Below are positions 35,471-46,148 of a stretch of 64,000 nucleotides of DNA, piece by piece (the stretch's first letter is position 1; each line of letters begins with the position of its first letter). The translations under genes and the position numbers were made by a program. The notes under the pieces were generated by a model, which worked only from the letters and a program-made list of their open reading frames with translations, made no database searches and had not been told where the DNA came from. Source of the stretch: Diplosphaera chodatii (lineage: Eukaryota > Chlorophyta > Trebouxiophyceae > Prasiolales > Stichococcaceae); NCBI GenBank assembly GCA_032358165.1, contig JAALGY010000041.1:868001-932000 (forward strand), read 5' to 3'.

Positions 35471-36243
35471 TGGTTGCGTGAGGGCGGTGCCGTGCACCAA
35501 GTACAAAGTCGGTCACAACGACAGCAGCCACCAGACGCCCTGGAAAACGACATCTCGTGGAAGGGCAGCGCACCCTGTGGAATGTGCGGTCAGTGACGAA
35601 CATCCTGTCGTACTCCTCGCCCACTTGAGCGCGCCTTCCGACACCCGCAGCTCCTGCTGCTGTTGGATCTGCCGTCTCCCCCAGAGGACTGGCCGGCGAC
35701 GGCAGGTTGCCGTCAGAGCGTGGACGCTGTTCTGTGGCGCCTGCTGTGGCGCTGTGTTCTGCTGCGACATCAGCAGCTGCAATGCTGTCCATCTTCTTCT
35801 GCATCCTTCTTGCCCTCGCTTCCTGCCGTTCCTGCTCCTCGGGTGTCAGAAGCTTGCGAAATGCTTCCTGCACGGTATGTGGCAGAGCAGGTACGCAGCG
35901 GATCACTGATGCATATGTACACGTTGATGTCGAGCAGGTAATGACTGTCGGCTGGACTTGCGCAAGGCCCGTCCTTCCCACTTGATCACTTGCCTCCGCA
36001 GCTTTGTCGGGGTCTTTACTTCTGGCGTGTAGACCCTCCAATATGCTATGCAGCGAGGGTCCCGCCATGCGAACGTCCATATGGAACTTGTCATCAGCAA
36101 TTGCATTGCATCAAGAATGCCGCATGCAACACTCGCATCATGCACAGCATAGCGGCTTACGCCCGGTATCATCCCTGTGCGGATGATTCAATGCCAACAA
36201 ATACCGCCAGACCAGCCGCCGTCAGCAGCCAGTCCGAGAACAT
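35433..36243 (-). CDS. Unrecognised small protein with hydrophobic start and Lys/Arg/Glu-rich helix
   Basis: The ATG at 36243 opens MFSDWLLTAAGLAVFVGIES, a possible membrane anchor. Further exon candidates on the same strand read WRVYTPEVKTPTKLRRQ (about 36035-35985) and, after an intron ending GTGCAG, EAFRKLLTPEEQERQEARAR with RMQKKMDSIAAAD (about 35866-35780), joining in phase. An acidic/Ser-rich tail follows with VGEEYDRMFVTDRTFH. The reading is coherent and G/C-rich at third positions, but I know no family for it. It could instead be the 5' end of the RS-rich gene. Confidence 0.4.
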
Positions 36244-36601
36244 CTTACATGTTGAACCTGCATGCACTTTGCAAGGGGGCACATCTCTTTGTGACCTATT
36301 CATGACGACGTATGAACGGGATGCGGCGAAAGTGTGACGGCAGAGTTGTACCGCAGCTGGTGATATTGTGCATGCGCATCTGCATCTGCAGAGTCGAGCT
36401 GGGTGCAGCGCACCAAGAAGCTGCAAGCTGGCAGCTTTGCCACCACCCTGCACTCAGACAGTGCACTCTCAAAGGCGTGTGCCCGCTCAACCTGTTCAGC
36501 CCTGCCTCCACCGCCTGCAGCGCAGCAATTTGAGGGTGCGGCATCCGCCGCCGCACCCCTCACCGCAGCAGCACACCGCGGTGCTCCGAGTACCAGCAGG
36601 C
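36244..36601. promoter_or_regulatory. Divergent spacer upstream of RTCA
   Basis: About 360 nt between opposite start codons; a probable bidirectional promoter with short frames only. Confidence 0.35.
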
Positions 36602-38565
36602 ATGGCTGAAGCGGCTGGTATGGCCGTTGTGGACGGTGCGCCTGCTGAGTGATCGTCACATGGCGTCTGAGGATCCTGCTGTTCAATGAACTCGCTCACA
36701 GGATGCCATGGTACGCAGGCAGCCAGCTGGAGGGCGGCGGCCAGATCCTGCGCAATGCTGCCGCCCTGGTGCGGTACTCCAGCCCCCCCGCTTGTGCAGC
36801 AAGCCTTGCGCGCATGCATGCCACATATCCTGCCGTACTGTAGCCTAGATCTGCACTTCGACTGTGCCGCGGTGTGCAGGCGGCAATCACGGGGACACCG
36901 GTGCGGATTGACAAGATCCGCGCCGGGCGCAGCAAGCCAGGCCTGCGGCCGCAGCATGCGGCAGGGCTTCAGCTGGTGGCGGACATGTGCGGCGCCAAGC
37001 TCACCGGCTGCGAGGTCGGCTCGACAACCATCATGCTGGAGCCCGGCCAGCTGCGACCGGGACGGTATGCAGCGGACACGGAAACCGCCGGCAGCTGCAT
37101 GCTGATGGTGCAGGCGTCGCTGCCGTGCGCGCTGCTGGCGGCTGACCCAGCGGCACAGCAGGCAGCGCAGCCGGCCGGCCCTCAGAGCCCTCACAGCACC
37201 TTCCCGACATCCATTGAGCTTCGCGGCGGGACAGGTGCTGTCGGGGAGAGTGCCACCAGCGACATGGATGTGCTCAGTGGTGCGTCGCAGCTGGCGCATG
37301 ATGCACTCAGCACTCACCGGGGTTCACTGTTGCAGCTGGTCCCGGCTGCAGATGCGGCGATGGCGCCGCCCTACGGCTACAGCGAGCACGTGCTGCTGCC
37401 GGTGCTGCGGCAGCACCTGGGCCTGCAGCTGGACATGCAGTGCCTCAGACATGGCGCCTTCCCCAAGGCACGCCCGAGCCATGCACATCATGCTGCCGCT
37501 GATTGCATGAGCATTCATCTGGCAATAGCACTGCCAGCTCATGGTACCGCCTTGGAGCCCGCGAGCATGTCATCACTCTTAGGCAACGCCTGGACATGGC
37601 TTGCAACTTTGTGTCTGAAGTAACACAGGGTGGGGGTGTGGTGTCCCTCAAGGCGTTGCCGCTGCCCTCTGGCAGCTGCCTGCGGCCACTGCAACTCACG
37701 AAGCGTGGCACCGTCACCTCAGTAGTTGTGGAGGCCGCCGCTTGGGGCCGCATCGACACGCCAGTTGCCGAGCGCATGGCAGCTGCAGCTGTACAGGCTC
37801 TGAAGAAGGCAGGCACCCGTCACCGGTGCCATGTTTGAAGTATAACTTTTGCAGTGCTTTGCACCTATGTGCGGCAAACCTTGCAACGGCTCAGCTCGCC
37901 CGCAGAACGCTGCCCATGGTGCTGCAGGCTGATGCATCCCTGCGGGGCATCATCGAGTCGAGGGCGTGGCGCCCGCCAGGCGAGGGCACCGGCGGCAGCG
38001 TTGTCCTTGTGGCCACAACCGACACAGGCTGCATGTTTGGAGCTTCAGGTGCGTCCCTGAGGGCCCAGAGGGCCCAGCGCGTATCATGGCGCTGCACATA
38101 GCTTGCTTTCTCATTGAAGTGCCATCCTAAACAAAAGGACTTTGGAACCTGAGTAGCGGGCTTGCATTTTGTAGGGCTGGCAGAGAAGGGCGTGAAGGCA
38201 GAGGATGTAGGCCGTGTTGCGGCTGAGTCCCTGGTTGAGGCGCTTGCAACAGGCGGCTGTGTAGACGAATGGCTGCAGGACCAGCTCATCGTGTTCATGG
38301 CGCTGGCATCTGGCAGGTGCTGTTGGCCATACCTCACCCCATCTGCTGTCCTGGTGAATGCGGCAACTGTAGCTCAGGCTTGTTACAGTGTGACGCTGGA
38401 CTATGCAGGTCACAGATGCTCTGCGGCGACCTGACACTGCATACCCGCACAGCGATAGCAGTGGCCGAGCAGCTGACGCCTGCCAGGTTCGATATCAAGC
38501 AGCAGACTGGCGGCCAGTTCATTGTCACATGCAATGGTGCGGCAATCGCAGCCCAGCTGCCGTGA
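36602..38565 (+). CDS. RTCA: RNA 3'-terminal phosphate cyclase
   Basis: RTCA turns an RNA 3'-phosphate into a 2',3'-cyclic phosphate using ATP, via a covalent His-AMP. Exon 1 (36602-36635) is tiny, [12 protein letters not shown], and after an 83-nt intron exon 2 (from 36719) joins in phase to give the family opening [16 protein letters not shown]. Next come [93 protein letters not shown] and GCMFGASG. The C-terminal part reads [20 protein letters not shown] and [18 protein letters not shown], then [17 protein letters not shown], whose His matches the adenylated His of the eukaryotic enzymes. It ends at 38565. An extra Ser/Gln/Pro-rich insert follows [11 protein letters not shown]. It belongs to the cyclase branch, not the RCL1 rRNA-processing branch, because the catalytic His is kept. 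Confidence 0.92.
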
Positions 38566-39023
38566 TGTAGATGACTGTCATGCAATATCAAATTCGGTGT
38601 CCATTAGGCAATCAACTCGGGCAAATTGTGCAAACCAGCAAGGAGCAAACGTGCATGTGACATGGCAATATGCCAACGTTGTCAAACCAAGGTAGCAGAA
38701 GCAAGTCAACAACAGGCAACACTGTCAAGCTTCGTCAAGCGTGTGGGCGCAAGCCCCTATATGGGACAGTCACCACATTGAAATCTTCTGGCGGCTGGGT
38801 TTCCTGCGTCAGCACGACAGCTCATGTGAAGTACTTGCAAAGATTGTCACATGCTCAGTGGAGCACTGCCGGTGGAACGCACTAGGAGACACAAGTGCCA
38901 TGGACTTGCCTTCAGATGTGTAGTTGCATCCTGTGTGACAGCATAATATGTGCAATCCCGGCCTGCAGCAAGACGACAATGCCTGGTGTTTGAACGGGGA
39001 AGTGGCAGTACGAGAGAAGCATG
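38566..39023. other. Convergent spacer, RTCA / PCO
   Basis: About 460 nt between facing stop codons; somewhat A/T-richer. No gene, repeat or RNA pattern supported. Confidence 0.35.
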
Positions 39024-40049
39024 TCAGGAGCAAACCGTCTGCTGTTGCAATTCACCTCCTTTTGGATCGTAAGCTGGCGCCAGCACATCAAGGATGGCCA
39101 CATCTGTCACCGCGGTCAAGCAGTGCATGTTGCCGCCGTAGTCAGGGCCCAAGACTGCAATGTCGTCTGCAGCAAGACTCGTGTCTGCAGCCAGCTGAGC
39201 ACTGTGCTGCTGCTTGTCCACCCAATCGTATCCCAGGACGTGCAGCTGGCCGTACAACACCCTGTAGGGGCACAATGCCTTCATCGGCAAGAGAAGATCA
39301 GGGTCGCACATGACACTGCCGAAGTTAGAGGGTTGACATACTGACCTGGACAGTACATGCATGCCAGGGTGGTCATGCAGCGGCAGTGCTGCTCCGCGGT
39401 GCATGGCGAAGATGCCCATGCTGACATTCCTGTCCTCAAAACTGTGCAAAGGAAGATAAAGGGGATCAGCAGCTGTGATGGTTCTATGTGACCGCCACGA
39501 GTTGCCAAAACTCACGTTACACACTATCAAGTCTCACATGTGCTGGTAGCTGATCGGGTATTGCGACCGAACTGCAGCTGGTGTACCATGCACGTCAGAC
39601 TGTGTAGCAGCGTTTTGCAGCCCAAGCTCCCTGAACGGCACCTCCGCTGCACAGTGCAAACCACAGGACTATGAGCACCGCACACTGGGACGTGTATATG
39701 CGCAGCGGCGGACCTGCCACACCTTGCCATGTCCAGAGCGTGATGTCATGCACTCACTCAAGGCGGCCTTCACGTCCTGCAGCGCCTCTGCAGATGGCTG
39801 ATGGCTGAAGACTGTCGCGGCCTGTAGCAGATGCTGCAGCTTGCTGCTGCTGCTGCTGCTGCTGCTGTTGTTCCTGAATGGCCATGGCCATCCCATCTGC
39901 CTTTGCTGCGGTGTTGCTGCTGCTGCAACCAGTGGCACACCAGTGCACACACGGCGAGGGACCGACTGGTGCAACGGTACGGTCGTTGTTGATAGGGCTG
40001 GCCTGTGCAACATGCAACAGCCTCGTAGCAACGAGCTCAGCTGCAGCAT
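39024..40049 (-). CDS. PCO: Plant cysteine oxidase / 2-aminoethanethiol dioxygenase family
   Basis: PCO enzymes use Fe(II) and O2 to oxidise N-terminal Cys and so feed the Cys/Arg N-degron pathway, a direct oxygen sensor in plants. The start at 40049 (MLQLSSLLRGCCMLHRPAL) begins an organelle-leader-like segment with a Ser run, then LQHLLQAATVFSHQPSAEAL. A middle exon reads EVPFRELGLQNAATQSDVHG and ISYQH, joining in phase across the intron to IFEDRNVSMGIFAM. The cupin core follows: GAALPLHDHPGMHVLSR (two metal-binding His), LYGQLHVLGYDWVDKQ, AVLGPDYGGNMHCLTAVTDV (third His) and AILDVLAPAYDPKGGE. All three metal His are present. The stop is at 39024. The leader would be unusual, since plant PCOs are mostly cytosolic or nuclear. 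Confidence 0.88.
39844..39867. repeat. CTG/AGC microsatellite, 8 units
   Basis: Eight CTG units on the plus strand read AGC on the minus strand and code the Ser run in the leader of the cysteine oxidase. Confidence 0.9.
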
Positions 40050-40852
40050 GCGGCGTCGTGTTGCGATGCTGTGGGCACAGCTGTCGACGGGCGGCTTTTA
40101 ATGTGCTGCAGCTTCTAGAACATGCTGTTTATCTGCAGCAAATCACACAGTGGTCCGCCTCAATGACGTTCGATACCACCGGCTGGGCTGACAATGGCAT
40201 GCAAAAGGGGTGCGCATACATGCGCTGAACAATCGCAGAACAAGCGGCCCGACAATCTTCCACCTGCGCTCACCCTCTTGTAATTGTCAGAAACTGCGTC
40301 ACACACTGTAAATCAGACAACGGCTGTGGTGCCATCCAGTGCAACTGCACAACCTCGCATTCGCAGTCGCAACCCTGCCAGTTGCGGGTGTACGGAGCAA
40401 CACCTCCAACATTGCGAAGTCATCACAATCCTACATCATTGCACTGCCTTGTCCAGCATATCCTGAGTGGGCACGGCTGGCATGTGAACTGCTTGCTCGT
40501 CCGATTCTGAGCCCAGATCACCTTGGCACATCGGGGTGGACCAGCAGCACAGTCTGGCGCCCGCCGCATGTCTCACGTAGTTTAGGAGGGACGATGTGAC
40601 CGGTGAGAGGTGGCAAAGCTCGCTGTGCTTTCTGCAAGTTCATGAGGAACCTGGTGCCTGGTGCTGCAGAAGCTGGGCCATGAAAGAGCATTGCAGATGG
40701 GGCAGGGCTCGAACGCTGAAGTTATGAGATGCGACAGATGGAAGATGGCCTGCAGGTACCTGGCGTACAGCCGCGGATCGCTCCTCCGTTCGAAGGGGCA
40801 CGCCGGAGGCAAGGGACCTGGTGCTCAGGCGCAGTCAGCCAGCGGAGGCAGC
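40050..40852. promoter_or_regulatory. Divergent spacer, PCO / dynamin-related gene
   Basis: About 800 nt between opposite starts. The dynamin frame stays open upstream of 40853 to at least 40748, with RGSLLRSKGHAGGKGPGAQA, so a longer N-terminus is possible. The rest has no supported gene. Confidence 0.35.
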
Positions 40853-43800
40853 ATGTCCCGCTCGAAGCCGTCCGAGACGCTGGGCGATGTCATAGTGCCG
40901 GTCATCAACAGGCTGCAGGACATCTTCGCCCAGGCAAGCTGATGCGCCGCTGCTGCTGGGCATGCAGCCGGTATCTGCAGCAACTGAGCCAAGCTGCGGA
41001 CCACTTATATCATGCTGCAGGTGACAAGCGACTTTAAGCTCGAGCTTCCTCAAGTAGTGGTGGTCGGCAGCCAGAGCAGCGGCAAATCGAGCGTGCTGGA
41101 GAGCCTGGTGCGCATTTAGCAAAGTATTCTACAGCTGCCAGTGGGTTGGCGGCCTTGGACCAGCATGCTCCTGCAGGTTGTTGACCTATGGCGCATGGTC
41201 CCACCACTGCAGGTCGGGCGTGACTTCCTGCCGCGCGGCCCAGAGATCTGCACACGACGCCCGCTCGTTCTGCAACTGGTGCGGCTCACTGATAATGAAC
41301 AACTGCCACAATATACCCATGGGTAGGCATGGACTGTTCAGGCCCGTGATCAGCGGACACGGCCACCACACGAGGGCGTGCGCTGCGCAGGTCAAGTCGT
41401 CGCCGGGGCCGGGCGGCGCGCCGCCACCAGAGCACGCAGAGTTTCTGCACTGCCCCAGCAAGCGGTTCTTTGATGACGAGCGTATCCGGGAGGAGATCCA
41501 GTCGGAGACGGACCGCCTGACGGGCACCAACAAGGGCATCTCTGACCGCCCCATCCGCCTGCGCATCACCAGCCCGCACGTCCTGTGAGCGCCCTTCTGG
41601 CCCTGAATCACAACCCCATGCTGTGGTCAGCCCTGGCACATCTGTTATTGGTACTCATTCTGTGCAACCGTTCAGTTGTGGTGCCAATTTGCAGGACGAT
41701 GACGCTGGTGGATTTGCCTGGCCTGTCCAGGGTGCCTGTTGGTGACCAGCCATCAGATATCGAGGTGGGCGCACCTGCTTGCTGGCACCCTCCATATCCA
41801 TGGCTGCAGTTGATGCTGGAAAGCATGCGCAGGCTCGACAGCAGTGGTGATGTTGTGCAGGCACGGACGCGAGCAATGATTCTGGACTACATCAAGCATG
41901 ACACATGCATCATCCTGGCGGTGTCGCCAGCCAACGCAGACATTGTCAACTCAGACGCCCTGGAGCTGGCTCGCAGCGTAGATCCTGAGGGCAGCCGGAC
42001 CATCGGTGGGCAATGCATGCCCGCGTCAGCAACTGTGCACCACCTCGAACACAAGATTACAGGCGGTTGCCCCTGCCTTGCCAGTCCTACTGGCCGCCAG
42101 TAAATGTGATCCTCTGTCACATGATGGGCAGGTGTGCTGACGAAGCTTGACATCATGGACCGGGGCACGGACGCGAGCGCGGTGCTGCGCAACGAGGCGG
42201 TGCCGCTGCGCCTGGGCTACATCGGCGTCATCAACCGCTCCCAGCACGACCTGAACACCGGGCTCAGCATGGCGGACGCACGGGCTGCTGAGGCCGACTT
42301 CTTCGCCTCCATGCCCGAGTACTCTGATGTGAGCCGTCAAGGCCGTTCGAATCCTACCTGTTGACTGCACTGTACGTACCGGACTGCAGTGCCTTGTGAC
42401 CATCTTCAACAGCAACCAGTTCAGTGCTTGATGGTGGGGTGAACGATTCACATTCGTTCGAGACACAGGAGTGCGGCTGTCACCATGCCGCAGGTGCAGG
42501 GGCAGACGGGCATCGGGGCGCTGGCGCTGCGGCTGAACCACATCCTGGTGGAGCACATCCGCGCGCTGCTGCCCAGCCTGCGGGCGCACCTGGAGGAGGC
42601 CCTGGAGCGCCGCCAGAAGGAGCTCAAAAAGTATGGCGCCATGCCGCCCGGGTCCACCTCCGCCGCCCGGTGCGCAGCCACCATTATAAGTTTTGTGTGC
42701 GCAAGCTGAGCACATGACTCCGTTCCGACCTTGTAGCTTAGCTGACCTTACTGTCGACACAAGTGTCTGTCCTGAGCATCTGCATTGCGCCCCTGATATG
42801 CCAGCATGACCTGCAGAACAAGGTCACACAACGCTGCCATCGTTGGATGCAGAAATCTTCGATTCTAACGTGTGCTGCAGAGGCGCGCTGCTGCTGCAGC
42901 TGCTGGATAGCTATGCAAGGCGGTATGCCGAGATGCTGGACGGGCGATCGGAGGCGCTGCCTGTCAGCGAGCTGGCCGGCGGCGCACGCATCCGCCACAT
43001 CTACCAGGACATCTTCGTAAAGGGCCTGGACGAGCTCAACCCCTCCAGGTGCAGGCCTGCGGACCTAGCCCTTCCAGATGCAGCATCTTGGTGATGCCAG
43101 CGGTCGTCCAGCATGCACGTCGCCTCCTGCAGCGGGTTTCTGCTGCTCGTTGCCACACCAGCTTTTCGGCAGTCTGATCACGCACCTGTATACTGCAGTG
43201 AGCTGAGCGACGAGGATGTGCGGACGGCAATCAAGAACAGCGGCGGCGTCAAGGGCAGCCTCCTGATCCCGGAAGCGCCCTTCGAGCTCCTGGTGTGTTA
43301 TGCCTGTCGTCAACACTGCCTGCACGATTGCATCACTGACAGCTTCAGATCCAAAGCAGCCTTGCAGCCATTCAACGGTCTTGCACAAGTACGACATGTC
43401 TTGGTACAGGTGCGGCGGGCGATCAGCCGCCTGCTGACGCCGGCGCTGCAGTGCAAGGAGTTCGTGCACGGCGAGCTGCTGCGCATTGCGGGGCAGTCGG
43501 CGCCCATGGATGTGGCGCGCTTCCCTGGCCTGCAGGTTGGCATTGAAATATGAGCACAACTCAGCAATAGATTGCAGATGCTGCTGCTTGACGCAGAGTG
43601 GGCCCTTGATACCCCGATGCTTAGCACTGTAGCGTTGCTGTGGCCGCAGCGACGGCTGATGACGGCTGTGGAGGACTTCATCAATGAGGGCGCCGCCCCC
43701 GCGGAGCGCATGATCCGGGACCTCGTTGCCTGCGAGCACGCATACATCAACACCGACCACCCCGGCTTCGTTGGCGGCAACCGTGCAATAGCACAGGCGC

Positions 43801-45761
43801 GTCGGATTGGCTTTGTGACAGTTGCGCCTGTCTGTGCATGATATACATAAAGACAGGCTAATGCAGCGCTGCATTGTCAGGCTTGATATGAGCCCTCATC
43901 AGTGGTGGCATGGTAGTGGCATCCCAGACTCGTCCTGGCTTGCAGGTGCTGGAGCAGCGGTGTGCGTCCAGCCAGAGCGCGGCCAGCGATGAGGAGCCGA
44001 GCGGCAACGGCAGCGAGATGCCCCACAGCCGGTCCAGGTCCACAGGTGACAGCCGCAGCGAATACTTGTGGTCACGAGCTGGGAGCTTGCCACACCTGCG
44101 GTCTTGAGTAAAAGGTAATGGACAGACAAATGGACACAGAACATATACATCTTTGTGCTGTGTAAAGGCAACCTCGCACAGCAGGCGAGCAGCACAGCTG
44201 CACACAGCCGCCAGGGCAGTCGCAACGCTGCACCAGATGCAGGCGCTGCTGTTCGGCAACCCAAGGTGCGCACACCACCACAGTACGCTGTTCCCAGCGT
44301 TATGATGCGTCAACATACGCTGCAGGCCATGTGAGGTGCAAGGCGCCAGAGAAAACTGCTGGCTATGCGCAGGTGCCGCTCAGCAATGGCATAGCTGGCA
44401 GTATCATCCCTGAGCTCTTCCGCCCAGAGGACCTTCTCGGCTCATCAGCGCCGGTGAGGCGTCCGCAGCATGCCACGTTTGCAGTTACCCTGCTGAGTGC
44501 CCGTCATTGCACGCTCAAATGTCTCGCCGTCTGCACACTCCAGGCGGCTGCAGCAGCGTCAGTGGCACAGCCCACCAGGTCGGAGGCCGACGTCGACGAG
44601 GTCGCCAAGCCCAGCTGGCTGACGGGCTTCTTCGGCAACGGCAGCAGGTCGGCGCCGCCGCCGCAGCCCAGCCCCAAGCAGAGCCGCAAGCCCACGCTGC
44701 ACCAGCCACCCTCGGTGTGTGCTGAGAGGCTTTGAAGTCATACCCAGCGCCCGTGACAGCAGCAAGCGTGCAGCAAGTGAAGTGACGGGCGCCGTTGCTG
44801 TGTGTGAGGGCTCAGGATGCAATGGCGTGCCGTCATGCTCTCGACCTGGAGTCACGATTGCATTTTGCCAATCCCGCAGACGCTGCGGGTGCCGACGGGC
44901 ACCACGGAGCAGGAGGAGGTGCAGGTGGAGGTGACCCGCGTGCTGGTGGAGTCCTACTTCGACATCGTGCGCAAGAACCTGCAGGACGCCGTGCCCAAGG
45001 CCGTCATGCACTTCCTGGTGCGGCTGTGTTTACTTATGCTGCACGCTATCAGGTTGCATGCTGTCACACCTGGTATGGACCGAAGCGCCTTCCTGAGCAT
45101 GCAAGCTGCACTGGTGCAGGTGGGCGCCGTGCAGCGTGGCATGCAGCAGCACCTCATCCACACCCTGTACAGGTGATGCATGCGACGCAAGCCCGCTGTT
45201 CCAACTTGCACAGGCTTCTTGATCATGCAACCAGATAGATGCAGTCAGCAGAGCCTGCATTTTGTCCAGTACAGGTCTGTCACCTCGATAGGGTCGCGGC
45301 ACTGACGCCACGCTCTCGTCCGCAGGGAGGAGCTGTTTGAGGAGATGATCCGGGAGCGGCCGGACGTGGCCGCCAAGCGTGACGAGTGCCGCATGGCCCT
45401 GCGCGCCCTGAAGGACGCCGTCTCCGCCCTCGAGTCCCTGCCCGCTGACCTCATCAGCCGCATCAACGGTGTGCCACTGTGCCACAATGGTTCTGTGACG
45501 ATGACGCACCTGGAACCTGGCGCTCAGGCTGCATCACATCACCCTTGCCTGATCGTGTGAAGCTTTGCTGATGGCATGCCAGTGTTGCGCGTCGCAGCTG
45601 CTGGAGTTGCCGAGTCAGAGGCGCCAATGCCCCCAAGGCGGACGACCAGCAGCAACAGCTCCCAGTTTGTGGTGCGCGGCGTCCGTCCTCGACTGCAGAG
45701 TTCTTGTGAAGGCATGCCAGACGCGGCGCTTGTAACCAGTTGTTGCCTGCTTCATTCCTGA
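40853..45761 (+). CDS. Dynamin-related GTPase (DRP1/Dnm1/DRP3-like)
   Basis: Large GTPases of this family assemble into rings that divide mitochondria and peroxisomes. The chosen ATG at 40853 gives [20 protein letters not shown], the usual start. The G domain has [18 protein letters not shown] (P-loop), [20 protein letters not shown] (switch I), MTLVDLPGL (DxxG) and [14 protein letters not shown] (TKxD). The middle domain has [50 protein letters not shown] and [18 protein letters not shown], the form seen in Dnm1/DRP3 rather than classical dynamins. A Ser-rich variable region ([20 protein letters not shown]) and [13 protein letters not shown] replace a PH domain. The GTPase effector domain reads [20 protein letters not shown] and [21 protein letters not shown] last exon (from 45598) joins in phase and ends at 45761; otherwise the stop is at 45560. 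Confidence 0.88.
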
Positions 45762-46148
45762 CCAACGCACCTGCTGATTCACACAGGTGAGGTCCAGCAG
45801 CGGCGCTCTTGCCCGGATGTCATCCAGGGTCATGCCAATGCATATGTCGCCCGGCAGCTGGGCATGATGTGTATATTCAAATCAAGACCTTGCACTTCTG
45901 CAGGCATCCGTGGATGTGCTTTGAGATAGTGTCAGAACCTGTACTCTTCGCTTTCCGGCCTGTCAAGCTAGGACATATCAGACGCAAGGTCGTCATGGCC
46001 GTTTTGGTGGGAGTACCTGCAAGTACAGCTGTACCGTTGTGCAAGCTGTCGAGGACACGTTGCCCACCCTGGATGACAGATGCACATGGTGGTCGCACGG
46101 CTGACAGCCACCTCTCCTCGTTGACACCTTTCCCATGCCGCTATCAGC
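45762..46148. promoter_or_regulatory. Spacer upstream of the intronless GST-like gene
   Basis: About 390 nt between two co-directional genes, holding the dynamin-related 3'UTR and the promoter of the next gene. No specific motif recognised. Confidence 0.3.

Noticed and set aside
39844..39867. CTG run considered as a CRISPR or satellite array
   Set aside because: It is a simple 8-unit trinucleotide repeat inside a coding exon, without spacers.
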